This document shows positions 1-10,355 of a stretch of 64,000 bases of DNA, piece by piece; within the stretch, counting starts at the first letter, position 1; each line of letters starts with the position of its first letter. The position numbers and the translations under genes are program-made. The DNA is from Pachysolen tannophilus NRRL Y-2460 (lineage: Eukaryota > Ascomycota > Pichiomycetes > Alaninales > Pachysolenaceae): the NCBI GenBank assembly GCA_001661245.1, contig KV454011.1, forward strand, positions 1,782,135 through 1,846,134, in the 5' to 3' direction. The notes beneath the pieces are model-generated. The model was not told the DNA's origin, made no database searches, and worked only from the letters and a program-made list of their open reading frames with translations.

Positions 1-390
1 AAATCCAATTAAACAATTAAATATACCTTATATATATATATTCTTCTTTTCTTCCCTTGTTACATCACTTTGTTTTTCTTATATTTTTTCCCCCTATTAA
101 ATAAATAAAACACTGTAAAACAGCTAGTCGTGCACAAAAATTACAAAAAAAACATTTCTGTCGTTTTTCAAAACCATCAAATTTTTTGTGTCAACAATAA
201 AAGGTGTGGCCAGCAAAAATGGTTTTAAGAGCATTTTAATAAAATATAAACAAAAAATTAATATTATTTTAAAAGTTAACGGTTCTCTTAGTATTGACAC
301 GGATAATTCAATCGATCAGTCAATAGTAAGTAAATAGTATTTTGATATTAGTATCATTTTTAAAGGAAAAAAAAACTATTTAAGGATAAG
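1..390. other. Upstream non-coding region of the first gene
   Basis: AT-rich DNA with poly-A/T tracts and no supportable ORF. It probably holds the promoter and 5' UTR of the gene starting at 391. The window edge cuts off anything further upstream. Confidence 0.5.
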
Positions 391-2252
391 ATGTCATCGT
401 CGTTAGAGGAGGATAAGAGTCTTGGTAGTCATTATGATATTTCGTTGGTGAGTGCGGAAATTGCAGAGATTCAACATCAACAAGAACAACAAGAAGCTGC
501 TGCTGCTCAAGAAGCTCAAGAAGCTCAAGAAGCTGCTCAAGAAGCAGCAGAAGCCGCAGAAGCAGCAGAAGCAGATGCTGCCGCATCTGCTTCTTCTATT
601 GCTAACAAGAACACTAATAGTGGTGGAGTGCATGAGCGTTCAGATGATGGTGATACTGGTGGCAGTGGTGGTAGTGGTTTAGTTTCAAAACAAATGAGGA
701 AAAAAAACAACCATTAGTAGATAGTGATGGAATTAAAAAATGTTCAAGGTGCCGTGTTAAGAGAACAAATGAAAGTGAAGAATTATTGAGTAAATATGCT
801 ACTTGTACAAATTGCAGAGAAAAAAGAAGAATAGATAATAAAAAACATGGAAATTTGAATAGTTATCTGTTACCTTCACCTGAAGCTACTGCAAATGCCA
901 TTAATGCTGCTATTAATGCAAGTAAAAATAATAATAATAATAATAACAATAATGATACAAGTGATGTGGATCCAAATATTATGGGTCATGGCGGCCATAA
1001 TTCTTCTACGGTTCCAGTGGAAGGTTCAAGCTCTAATCTTGGTCCTGGTGCACCTCCAACTATAAGTGCAACTCAAACATCAACTTCAACTGTAAATGCA
1101 ACCGCAACTGCAACTGCAAATGCAACCGCAGGTTCTGGTTCTGGTACAGTTGGTGATGAAGATTATGATTTAAACAAGAAAAGAGGAAGAAAACCAAAAT
1201 TGGATCCTCATCATCATACTCATATGGTTTCCTCGTTAGGTATGTCTGATGAAAATGGAGTTGCAATAGCAGCAGCAACAGCTGCATCTTATAAGAGAAG
1301 AAAATTAAAAGATATAGAACATTTACCAAACTTGTTTACAAATTATGACGATTTCCTTGAAAGAATTAGATATAATACTGAAAATGATATTTATGATCAT
1401 CATTTTAGAGGTTTATCAGATCCAAATATTTTTCCCAGGTATAAATTAGAAGATGTTAATGCTGATGTTTTCCATGTAACTTCAAGAAAGATAATACAAT
1501 CTTATATACAACCAATGATGGATCTTACTGGTTATAGATTTCCTGTTAGAGATTATCATAAAGGTGGTACAAAATCAAAAAAAATTACTTTTATGTTTAT
1601 TTGTTCTCAAGATAAATCAAAACAAAGAAAATCAAGATCTAATGATCAAAGAAAAATTACAAATCGTTTAAAAACTGTTGATTGTGATTCTAAAATTACA
1701 TTGAATTATGATCTTGTTACTGGTGATTTGAAAATAAATTTTCAACATAGATCTCATACACCATATATTTGGAAAATGAATAGTACGGCTCTTCATCAAA
1801 ATGATGCAGATGATGGTTCATTACCTCTAGGATCTACATCTTCAGTACATCACCACCAGCATCATCTCCAGCATCAACACCAAGGAGGACCAAGAGGTAC
1901 AGCATCGTCTTCTGCTGTTACAGCTGCTGCTAATGCTGCCTTGGCTCATATAGATCTTTCTGCTATAAATTATCTTCATGAACATCAAATAGAACAACAA
2001 GTTCAAGATGCAGCTAATCACTTCTTACAACAGGCTGCAGAAGCAGAAAAGGAACAACAACAACGTGAAGGAAGGCATGAAGTTGGAGATGAGGATAATG
2101 CTCATGATGACAATATCAACAGTTCTAGAGGTGGTGATAGAAGTAGTGGCAACAACAACGACGACAACAACAACAACAATAATAATAATAATAATGAACA
2201 AGATGAGGATGACGTTCAGCAAAATATTGATGAACAATTGTTAAATATGTGA
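391..2252 (+). CDS. Putative DNA-binding protein (CxxC-CxxC motif plus FAR1/WRKY-GCM1-like domain), split in two frames
   Basis: The frame starting at ATG 391 (Glu/Ala/Gln-rich, 108 codons) ends at 717. The -1 frame continues without a stop to 2252. Crossing at the A8C tract (700-708) would give about 620 residues. Just after the junction lies a C-x2-C-x17-C-x2-C motif (Cys codons at 741, 750, 804, 813) followed by CREKRR. Then come Asn-rich, Thr/Ala-rich and RGRKPK (AT-hook-like) stretches. A domain at about 1500-1770 ends in a Cys/His pattern (DCDSKI...HRSHTP) like FAR1/FLYWCH/WRKY-GCM1 zinc domains. His/Gln-rich and Asn/Asp-rich tails follow. A nuclear DNA-binding role is inferred from these motifs only; I do not recognise a named orthologue. 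The break could be a homopolymer error, a real mutation or -1 frameshifting. Confidence 0.6.
702..708 (+). promoter_or_regulatory. A AAA AAC heptamer in the correct phase for -1 frameshifting
   Basis: In the frame of the ATG at 391 the codons are AGG AAA AAA AAC, so the heptamer has the canonical X XXY YYZ phase. A -1 slip here enters the downstream frame at codon 708 and reads straight into the zinc-motif domain. The zero frame stops nine bases later (TAG 715-717). A one-base error in the A tract would look the same. Confidence 0.35.
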
Positions 2253-2555
2253 AATAGTAAAGGTATAATGGATCCGTTATATTTGTTTGAATTGTTTTTT
2301 CTTTTTGGTTTTTCTTTTTTTTTTCTTTGTATTGAGTTTTTTCCTTTTTTTTTTATTATTATCATTATTATTTTGTATTGTTTCTAATATACGTTTATAA
2401 TTGAATATTAAATACTACGATTATGTTTTAAATATCCAGAGAACTAGAATTGAAAAATAATAAATAATTGTGTAATAACTAAAGTGAAAAAAATAAAATA
2501 GGCCAAATAAAAAAAAAGAGAGAAACTACTATATAGAAAAGATATACAGATTTAA
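2253..2555. other. Convergent 3' intergenic region
   Basis: About 300 bp between two convergent genes, made of T-rich then A-rich tracts suited to 3' end formation on each strand. No ORF or RNA gene is visible. Confidence 0.5.
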
Positions 2556-4178
2556 TTATTCTTCTTTAAACGTTTGATCAATGTTGTTTAAAGCAGCATC
2601 CAAAACTTCATCATTATCTTCACTACTCTTCATTATAAAAGTTCTTCTACCTCTAACTAGCCAATAAGCAACGGACCATGTAATCCATACGGCAAGAACG
2701 ACAGAAGCGTAATTCATGTTACCAGCAGTTACAGGCATATCCATTGGGAAGCAAAAGAAACATAAGGCAAATATTGTCCACAGTAATACAACTATATTTG
2801 ACACTAATCCAATTTTACCTAACCAGAAAGGTCCATGTCTAATATTATTTCTACCTTTGTATAATAAGCAAGCTACTGGGATAGAATATGATAATAATAA
2901 TAATGTAATACATGCTGTGACCATTGCATTATAGGCTGTGGTTGAACCCAAATAAATACATCCAATAACAACAACCCAGAGACAACTCATTAAATGAGCA
3001 TAGAATGGGACTCCTGTTCTCTTATCAATCTGAGAAAAGTAATGAGATCCCCATAAACCTCTATCTCTAGCAAAAGACCAACATAATCTTGCTTGCCAAG
3101 TATGAGAAGCAATATTACAACCAATAGCTGTTAAGAAGACTAATATACCAAGGAACACAGCACCACCTTTATTTTGTAAAGCTTGGTTATAAATATCGAA
3201 TATAGGGACACCAGTGTTTGAATCTAAAATATCTTCCAAATTTCTTATTGAAAAAAACATTGCAATTGCATAACAAAAACTTGTTACGAATCCAATAGCT
3301 ACAGTACCCATTATCAGTTTTGGAATAATAATTTCTGGAGAAGCACATTCTTCAGCCATGTGAGTCAGTGAGTCAAGACAAGAAAATGACCAAGCAGGAT
3401 TGATAAGACCAACAATGAAAGCAATACCAGAAGATGACCAACCTGTTGCATTATCAAACTCTGAAAATACAAAACTTGCAGATTGATAATTTCCTCTTGA
3501 ACAAATCACCACTGTAATTGTTATCACAATGAATGAAAGTAATGATGTATATAATGCCAAAGATCCCACAACAGGAAGCCATTTATCATAACAATTGAAT
3601 AAGAATACAAAAATATTTATCAACTGATAAGCAACAAAAACATGCCAAGTCTTTACTGTAAAATCAGGATGAGTTAAAGCATAAAATCCTACAGCTTCTT
3701 GAGCAATACCAACAGTGACAGATGCACTAGTAAATACAGATCCAGCCCAGGCAAAACCTCCACAGGTATAACTAAGAAAAGGAGCTAATTTCTTTGGGGC
3801 CAATATTTTGGTCCATACATATTGTCCACCAGCAGATGGATATGCACTAGTTAATTCTGAAAGAGTTATACCAATACAAGTGGAAATACAAGCAACAATA
3901 ATAATACCATAGACAATCAACATTGGTCCACCAGAAGAGATACCAGTGACCAAAGAAGCCGATATACCAAACCATGAATTTGTTAAACCAAAACCAATCC
4001 CCAATACTGCCCATATAGAAAAATTTCTTTTCAACTCTTGTTGATAACCCATAGCTTCTAATTTCGCAGCATCTCTATCCACCACTTCACCATGAGGATT
4101 CCCTTCGACATTCGAACTGAAAGAAGACAGATCATTCTGCTGGATCACCTGAGTCGCAAATATTTTTTCTTCACTCAT
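2556..4178 (-). CDS. HNM1: Choline/ethanolamine permease (Hnm1-like, APC family)
   Basis: 540 residues that match S. cerevisiae Hnm1 through most of the length as I recall it: the SIWAVLGIGFGLTNSWFGIS start of the membrane domain, SSGGPMLIVYGIII, NPAWSFSCLD, the HTWQARLCWSFARDRGL loop, and GPFWLGKIGL near the end. About 12 membrane segments are flanked by hydrophilic ends. It imports choline across the plasma membrane for phosphatidylcholine synthesis by the Kennedy pathway; related permeases carry GABA or biotin precursors. The start is the ATG at 4178. Two of its three CTG codons (2781-2783 and 3366-3368) sit where Hnm1 has Gly and Ala, which bears on the genetic code. It is divergent from the coiled-coil gene at 5130. 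Confidence 0.9.
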   Translation of the reverse strand: MSEEKIFATQVIQQNDLSSFSSNVEGNPHGEVVDRDAAKLEAMGYQQELKRNFSIWAVLGIGFGLTNSWFGISASLVTGISSGGPMLIVYGIIIVACISTCIGITLSELTSAYPSAGGQYVWTKILAPKKLAPFLSYTCGGFAWAGSVFTSASVTVGIAQEAVGFYALTHPDFTVKTWHVFVAYQLINIFVFLFNCYDKWLPVVGSLALYTSLLSFIVITITVVICSRGNYQSASFVFSEFDNATGWSSSGIAFIVGLINPAWSFSCLDSLTHMAEECASPEIIIPKLIMGTVAIGFVTSFCYAIAMFFSIRNLEDILDSNTGVPIFDIYNQALQNKGGAVFLGILVFLTAIGCNIASHTWQARLCWSFARDRGLWGSHYFSQIDKRTGVPFYAHLMSCLWVVVIGCIYLGSTTAYNAMVTACITLLLLSYSIPVACLLYKGRNNIRHGPFWLGKIGLVSNIVVLLWTIFALCFFCFPMDMPVTAGNMNYASVVLAVWITWSVAYWLVRGRRTFIMKSSEDNDEVLDAALNNIDQTFKEE

Positions 4179-5129
4179 ACCGTAAACCTTATTTAACCTT
4201 AATACATAAATAAAACGAAAAAAACGTTAAAAAAAAAAAAACAAAAATAAAAGAAAACGTTAAAAAGAAATCACTTTATCTTTATATATAATAAAAAGAG
4301 TGAAAAAAAAAAAAAAAAAAGATGCTAAAATGATTCTTGAAAAAAAAATATGAAAAGAATTTAAAATATCTATTTATCTATCTCTCTATCTATCTATCTA
4401 TCTATAATTTTGATTTATCTATTTGTCTATCAATTTTTCGTCCATTTATTGCTTATATTATCTTATTTAGTACACTTTAACTAATAAAATGGGTCAAAAA
4501 AAGAAATGGTTGGAAAATTTTTTACGGTATTAAAAACGTATTTTTTTGCCCTTTTTTTGACATGTGAAATTTTTTTATCTTAAAGCGGAAATGTTGTTAC
4601 GTCGAGATAAGAGAGTGTTTTTTACCCGAAAACAATTAAAGTAAGAGAGGTTAAAGATAAGTGTTGATAATAGAGACTTATAGAGAGGCTATAGCCCCTG
4701 AATTGGAGAGGGGTTTTTTTCTTCGTTATTTCGGTGCTTTGGTCACACTACTGTTTATGTCCGCATCACATCACTTTTAAACTACTGTTGGACATATTTA
4801 ACGTTTTCGGATGTTTTGAGTGTGAATGCACTATACTTATAATTACACGACTTTCTGTTTTTTTTTGTTTTTTTGTTTTTTTGCAAATTCTTTGTTTACA
4901 TTGTTTAACGATGTAAACAAACACAAACAGAAACACAAAGACAAAAGACAAAAGACAAAAGAGAAAACAGAAAAGATAAAAGAATCAGTTATACTGTTGT
5001 TCTTGTACAATCTATATATATATATATATATATACTTATATTTATATATAAGCGGTTGATTAAATTTCCCACTGCTTTGATTTACTTACTGATTGCTTTT
5101 TCCCTTGTGCTGGTTTATGGCTATTTACA
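4179..5129. other. Divergent promoter region with TATC microsatellite
   Basis: 951 bp between the divergent HNM1 and coiled-coil genes. It contains poly-A tracts, a TATC-type microsatellite near 4368-4404 and a TA dinucleotide run near 5013-5032. Small ORFs at 4734-5059 are low-complexity Phe/Lys-rich readings and are not supported. Confidence 0.5.
4368..4404. repeat. TATC tetranucleotide microsatellite
   Basis: An imperfect run of TATC/TCTC units directly visible upstream of HNM1. Likely length-polymorphic. Confidence 0.8.
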
Positions 5130-6896
5130 ATGGTGTTTGATCTGAGATCTGCTAGACAGAATGGGCATGGGAATGGGAATAGGTATAATCCGGGAAACGA
5201 TTATGAGATAGATGATTATGGTCTTGATAGTGATGACTCGATAGAGGTTGGTAGAAGTAGGCCACAATTTGAAGAGAGAAGTTTTTTCAAGATGGATGAT
5301 ATTTTTGCAAAAGATAAAGAAAATTATTTAAATAGAGATTTGGATATTACAGATAAATTACGTTCAAATACTCACAAGATTGTTGAAGAATTACCCTCAT
5401 CTGTGGCTTCAAAGTATGGTGAGATTTTAACTTCATTGACTGATCAAATCATAAGAGAGTATAAAGATTTGAAAAAAAAATATAAACTTTTACAGAGACA
5501 AGTGTCTAATAACGCGGCAGCAGCAACGGCGGCTAATAATAATCACAACAATGCTATGACCAATGGTAATGGTAAAGTTGATGATTTAATAATTGCAAAA
5601 TTGCAAGAAAAATTGAAAAAATATAGAAATGAGTCGATGGATTTGGAGAAAAAAGTATCACTTAAGGATAAAGAAATTGCTCTATTGAAATCAAAACTAC
5701 AGAAACAAGAGAAACAAGAGAAACAAGAGATGCAAGAAAAGCAAGAGAAACCGCTGGTGTTGCTGGAGCCTCAGGAACAACCATTATCGGCTAACAAACT
5801 GTTGATTAACGAACCATTGGATAACGATTCAGATACAAATTATTCATTTTTAATTGATCAATTGAAATCAGAAATCTCCAATTTGAATCTTGCGAAAGAA
5901 CTGGAAATTAGAAAAAAAAATCAAAAAAGAGAATATGAAGAATTACAAAAACAATTTGAACATTTAAAAAATCAACAAAAACACGTTTCTTTAAAAGATT
6001 TGGATGATTTTAAAAAAAATATAGATTCAAACTTGGACTTGAAAATTAATTTATTGGTTGAAGAGATTCAAAAATTGAATCAGCAAAAATTTGAATATCA
6101 TGAACCTGAATCTAAACTTGAAAATGAAAATGAAAATGAAAATGAAAATAAGAATGAGAATGAAAATGACACTGCAAAAGAAAAAGAAAATGAAAATGAA
6201 TATTCTTCAAGAATTGATGCAAAATTGGACAAGATTTCAAAAGCTTTATACCAATTGTCCCACATGAAAAACACAATTACAAATCAATCAGATTTACCAT
6301 TGCGTGTACCATCGCATGTACATTCACATTCACACTCACACTCACAAAAACAATGCAAATTTTGTCATAATGAAAGTGATGATGAAAATCATGAAACACC
6401 TTGTTCGATGTCGGCCTCAGAACTTATTCTGCAACCTTTGAAGGAACCAGTTAATAAATCATTACCAATTCTCACATCACCACCATCTTCAAGCCATAAT
6501 TCTCGCTACGATAAAAAAAGTTTCTTAAAATATCAAATTGAATATTTAACTAAAGAAGAATCTAAATTAGATACTCAATACAGAGAACTCGATAAAGAAG
6601 ATAAATATTTCAAGAATAAATCCATAATGATGGATATAATGGAAAAAAGTTTTAAAATTAAAGAAGAATTGGCTAAGAAAAAACAAGAATTGAAACAACA
6701 AGAAAAACAAGAAAAAGAACAAGAACAAAAACAAGCTAAAGAATTGAATGAAAATGATGATGGGAATTGTACAATTAATTTGGTAAAAGATCACAAGAGA
6801 AATTTTGGTATACCTTTAAAAGATATCACTAATAAATATGGAGGGTCATTCCAATTCAACCCTGATAATAAAGGAATTCATTTCGAACGTCATTAG
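5130..6896 (+). CDS. Large coiled-coil protein, possibly spindle-pole/structural
   Basis: 588 residues. An acidic N-terminus (residues 20-55) is followed by heptad-rich coiled coil from about residue 100 to 330, broken by an Ala/Asn-rich insert. Then come an (EN)n repeat, a His/Ser stretch (HSHSHSHS) and a compact Cys/His motif (CKFCHNES...C) near residue 410. A second coiled coil at about 470-545 is rich in KQE repeats, and the tail is conserved-looking (IPLKDITNKYGGSFQF). I do not recognise it with confidence. Coiled coil, a short Cys cluster and an essential-looking tail resemble fungal spindle-pole-body scaffolds (Spc42/Ppc89-type), but that is inference. Transcribed away from HNM1. Confidence 0.75.
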   Translation: MVFDLRSARQNGHGNGNRYNPGNDYEIDDYGLDSDDSIEVGRSRPQFEERSFFKMDDIFAKDKENYLNRDLDITDKLRSNTHKIVEELPSSVASKYGEILTSLTDQIIREYKDLKKKYKLLQRQVSNNAAAATAANNNHNNAMTNGNGKVDDLIIAKLQEKLKKYRNESMDLEKKVSLKDKEIALLKSKLQKQEKQEKQEMQEKQEKPLVLLEPQEQPLSANKLLINEPLDNDSDTNYSFLIDQLKSEISNLNLAKELEIRKKNQKREYEELQKQFEHLKNQQKHVSLKDLDDFKKNIDSNLDLKINLLVEEIQKLNQQKFEYHEPESKLENENENENENKNENENDTAKEKENENEYSSRIDAKLDKISKALYQLSHMKNTITNQSDLPLRVPSHVHSHSHSHSQKQCKFCHNESDDENHETPCSMSASELILQPLKEPVNKSLPILTSPPSSSHNSRYDKKSFLKYQIEYLTKEESKLDTQYRELDKEDKYFKNKSIMMDIMEKSFKIKEELAKKKQELKQQEKQEKEQEQKQAKELNENDDGNCTINLVKDHKRNFGIPLKDITNKYGGSFQFNPDNKGIHFERH

Positions 6897-7182
6897 ATTT
6901 CATTTTTGGACCTTTTATTGAACATTTTTTCCATAGTTTACGTTTATATATATATTTATTATTTTTAATATTAATTGTTAATTAGCATTAGTTAAAATAA
7001 AGAAAGAAAGAAAAGTAGTGCACGGAAAACTCAATTAAATTTAAAAATTGAGAAATGAAAAAAAAAAAAAATACTTTTTTTTTTTGTGTTTTTTTCAATT
7101 TTCATTCAACGCTATCCTATTCATCTTTAAAGAAGAACAAAAGATAAGCTTGATATTTAATTTTTTTATTTCAATTAAAATC

Positions 7183-7836
7183 ATGACTAGAAATATATCG
7201 GTAGATGCTTTTATAGAGCGGTCGATAAGACTTCTTGAGGCCAATGCTTCTACAGCTCATGTTTCAATCACGTATGGTTCCAATTTGAAAAAGCATAACA
7301 AGAAACAAAAATCAGAATCAAAAAAAGAGCAAAATGATCATAATAATAAGATCACCAAAAATTTTGTTACTGTCAAGACATATGATCCAGTTACTGGGAC
7401 ATGTTTGAAGATCGAAGTATTCAAGATGAAAGAGTTTTCTAGGATTTTGTCATCATTAGGTCCTAGGTCTATAAATTTTACTAAAAAGAGAAGAATAAAT
7501 AATAGTGAGTTTGAACAAATGGACACTACAGAAGATGAGATTAATAATAACAACAACAACAAATTGATTAAAAGAGAAAAACTTGAATCATATACTGTGA
7601 CAAAAAGAGGTATGAGTAGTATAATGTCCAATAAAGAATTTGAAAAACAGGAAGTACCTATTGTACCTACTGACCTGGAAGTTACTGGCGCTGGTAAAAA
7701 TATTATCAATTCTATGGATACCTCAAAAGAAAATAATTCAGTTACTGACTCCCAGGATAAATTGCTGTCACAGTCACAGAGTAATTCTGGTAAAAATTCA
7801 GGAAAAAAGAATAAGAAGAAGAATAAAAAGCGTTGA
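7183..7836 (+). CDS. SRP21: Signal recognition particle subunit Srp21 (SRP9-related)
   Basis: 217 residues from ATG 7183; the frame is open further upstream only through a low-complexity leader without ATG. It shares with S. cerevisiae Srp21 the N-terminal SVxAFIERSIRLLEANAS...VSITY segment, the FSRILSSLGPRSINF motif, and a very basic C-terminus ending KKNKKKNKKR. It is the fungal counterpart of SRP9 and acts in the Alu domain of cytosolic SRP, which delivers secretory ribosome-nascent chains to the ER. An Asn-rich linker makes it a little longer than the S. cerevisiae protein. In S. cerevisiae SRP21 (YKL122C) lies close to SSH4 (YKL124W), and the same pair is adjacent here, which supports both calls. 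Confidence 0.85.
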   Translation: MTRNISVDAFIERSIRLLEANASTAHVSITYGSNLKKHNKKQKSESKKEQNDHNNKITKNFVTVKTYDPVTGTCLKIEVFKMKEFSRILSSLGPRSINFTKKRRINNSEFEQMDTTEDEINNNNNNKLIKREKLESYTVTKRGMSSIMSNKEFEKQEVPIVPTDLEVTGAGKNIINSMDTSKENNSVTDSQDKLLSQSQSNSGKNSGKKNKKKNKKR

Positions 7837-8303
7837 ATTGTATATAGTGTTTACTATGAACAGAAAAAAAAGTTACTTTTTATTAAAAAAAGAATTTTTG
7901 TTCTTTTCCCAGTTAATAATAATTAGAATCAAAAATAAATATCTATGACAAAAGCAAAATGGAGAATTGAAATTATTATATAAGAATATAATCAGAGGTA
8001 GAGCCAGAGGAACTGATTGTGAAATCACAAGATAATATTAATACAATTGTAGATAGTTTAGACAGAGCTTGTTCTTCCTCTAATGCTGCTACTAGCGCAA
8101 ACGTTATTTCTGGACGGAATAATAATAATGACAATGCTTCAGGAAGCATTTTGCCTAAAAAAATGAATAAAAAGAAAATAAAAGTTCAAAAGAAGAAGTT
8201 TAATTTTTTTTTTNTTTTTTTTTTTTGTTAATTTCATTTCATTTCATTTCAAAAGAGGAGGAAAAAAAAAGTTCATTTCATATTCCCAAGACCTGTATTG
8301 ATT
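7837..8303. other. Intergenic region between SRP21 and SSH4/EAR1 with one ambiguous base
   Basis: It holds a short open stretch (8019-8231, Asn- and Lys-rich) without an ATG, and a T homopolymer around 8203-8226 containing an undetermined base at 8214. Nothing here can be called a gene; an unnoticed small spliced gene is possible. Confidence 0.4.
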
Positions 8304-10076
8304 TTAGAACTTACCAGTTTCTACAACTTCATCTGGAATATGTTGAAAACCTTCACCTTCGTTTATATCTGTATTATTTTTTGAATTATTGCTAGCCATT
8401 AACAAGTTTGTAATTTGTGAGTTTTGCTGTTCATTGTCGTCACTATCAATGTTAACATCTCCATTTTCATTTCTATCAAAATCTGAAGATTTGTGTTCAT
8501 ATATACGTTCATTTAAAGTCAATAGTGAATCGGGGATTTCCTGTTGATTTTTCAAGTCTTCATTTTTGCGATTCAAAATATCTTGGATTTTTTGCTTCTT
8601 TTTCTTGGTTGATGACTTTGATGAAGATGCAGAAGAAGAAGGTTGAGATGAATTCACTTCCTCTGATAATTTTTCTCCAGATTTATAAGAAGCATTTGAT
8701 TTATAATTTGGAGGGTTATCTGGAATCATTTTTAATAGATGTTGTGATTTTTCCAGTGATGGTTGTGATTTATTTCTAGTTTCTAATAATGCTTTTGGTC
8801 CGAAAAAAGTTTCTTCATCTATAGGATATTCTGGAGGTAGAGCCTCACCCTGTTGTAATATTACATCACCTGCATTTCCTTCTTCAGCGGTGTTATTATT
8901 ACCAACACCCAGGTGATTACTTCTCTCAATTTTACCAGCAACAACATCATCGTAAAAAGGTGGTGCACCAAGATGTCCTTCATTATTATTTTCACAAAAA
9001 CCTAATCTTTTAACATTGGCTTCTATGAAAACAAAACCTGAATCTCCCAAATTGACTTGAACTTTACAAGGAGCACCAACTGCACCAATACAAGGATATA
9101 AATCTGTTTTCAATTTTTTCAATATATCTGCAACTTTTTTACCATTATGTGTGACAAAAACTGTTCCTGAATTACTTTTAAAACCTATTCCAATAACGTC
9201 TCCTTGGATAAGTTGTGGCGTAAGTACAGAAGAATTCAATTCATCATTGAATGGGTTATTAATTTTAAGAAATCCAGAAGTTTCAACACCAAATGAATAA
9301 TAATATTCTCCTGGAAGTCTAAAATTTGGCAGTGGTTTTGTTGATAAACCAATATTTATCTTAGTTGTATTATAATCAAAATCAAAAAGTTTAACTTCAA
9401 AATAGACTGTATCATTATTTCTATTTTTAGTGGGAAGTGGTAAATTTAAAATTGTTGTTGATGGGTTATCAGTTAAAAATGTAATATCAGTTTTATCTTC
9501 CACTATATAAGGTAGATCATTACCGAGACCGCTAATACTTCCATAATATGTGTTTGTAGTTAATGAATTATTAATCATTGGAGTTGTTTCAGAACTATTA
9601 TTATTATCATTATTATCTTGTAAAAGAGAATCTATTTGATCCACATATTGTTCAAAATAAAATACTTTAATTCCTCTATCCCTAATTAAAAGTTCCACAT
9701 TTAAATCAATACCATTACCCATTGGTTTTAAAATAGGTTTATATAATTTTTGAAATTTTTTACCTAAATTATAATAAAACAATTGATTCTTATTAAAATT
9801 TTTTAAATAAATTGATTCATTCTCTAATATTTGATTTTCATCATAATTAAAATTATCTGGAATATTAAGAATATTACCATTTGCTGAATTATGACCAAAA
9901 AATTCTGATGATGATGAAAAATCATTAAAAAATATATAATAAATTGATAATATTAACAAGATCAATAAAACAAATGATAATGTTGATGATAATCCAATTA
10001 AAAATGGTAAATTCAAATCATCCGGACCACTATTGATAGGATCTCCTATATTGATCTCATGTGCTAACAGCAGCAT
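8304..10076 (-). CDS. SSH4: SPRY-domain Rsp5 adaptor (Ssh4/Ear1-like)
   Basis: 590 residues from ATG 10076 (one codon upstream is GTG). A short lumenal N-terminus and a single membrane anchor (FLIGLSSTLSFVLLILLIL, about residues 26-50) precede a B30.2/SPRY domain (about residues 220-350, with YFEVKLFDFD, GVETSGFLKI, GDVIGIGFKS, VFVTHNGKKV). The C-terminal half has three PY motifs (PPFY, PPEY, PPNY) that bind WW domains of the ubiquitin ligase Rsp5. Ssh4 and its paralogue Ear1 direct ubiquitination and vacuolar sorting of membrane transporters at endosomes and the vacuole; which of the two this is cannot be told. The tail is Ser/Lys- and Asn-rich. Convergent with SRP21. Confidence 0.88.
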   Translation of the reverse strand: MLLLAHEINIGDPINSGPDDLNLPFLIGLSSTLSFVLLILLILSIYYIFFNDFSSSSEFFGHNSANGNILNIPDNFNYDENQILENESIYLKNFNKNQLFYYNLGKKFQKLYKPILKPMGNGIDLNVELLIRDRGIKVFYFEQYVDQIDSLLQDNNDNNNSSETTPMINNSLTTNTYYGSISGLGNDLPYIVEDKTDITFLTDNPSTTILNLPLPTKNRNNDTVYFEVKLFDFDYNTTKINIGLSTKPLPNFRLPGEYYYSFGVETSGFLKINNPFNDELNSSVLTPQLIQGDVIGIGFKSNSGTVFVTHNGKKVADILKKLKTDLYPCIGAVGAPCKVQVNLGDSGFVFIEANVKRLGFCENNNEGHLGAPPFYDDVVAGKIERSNHLGVGNNNTAEEGNAGDVILQQGEALPPEYPIDEETFFGPKALLETRNKSQPSLEKSQHLLKMIPDNPPNYKSNASYKSGEKLSEEVNSSQPSSSASSSKSSTKKKKQKIQDILNRKNEDLKNQQEIPDSLLTLNERIYEHKSSDFDRNENGDVNIDSDDNEQQNSQITNLLMASNNSKNNTDINEGEGFQHIPDEVVETGKF

Positions 10077-10355
10077 CACACTATACCTAACTTTTTTTAA
10101 ATGATTTACCCCTAGCCTATATTATTTATTCTTTATTAAAATTAATGAATGATGATAAATAAATTAATATAATTTTAAAATCATGAAATGATTTTATTAA
10201 TTTAATAAAAATAAAATATTAAATTTAAATATATATTTAAATGATTTTAATTATAAATAATAATAAATATTTATTTATTTATTTAATAAGTTAATTCTTA
10301 TCTAAATAATTGACTATTTCAAACTATATATATATATATATATATATCAATTTGA

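Noticed and set aside
8019-8231. 70-codon open frame with Asn- and Lys-rich sequence
   Set aside because: No ATG, ends in a T homopolymer containing an undetermined base, no recognised family. A missed spliced small gene cannot be excluded.
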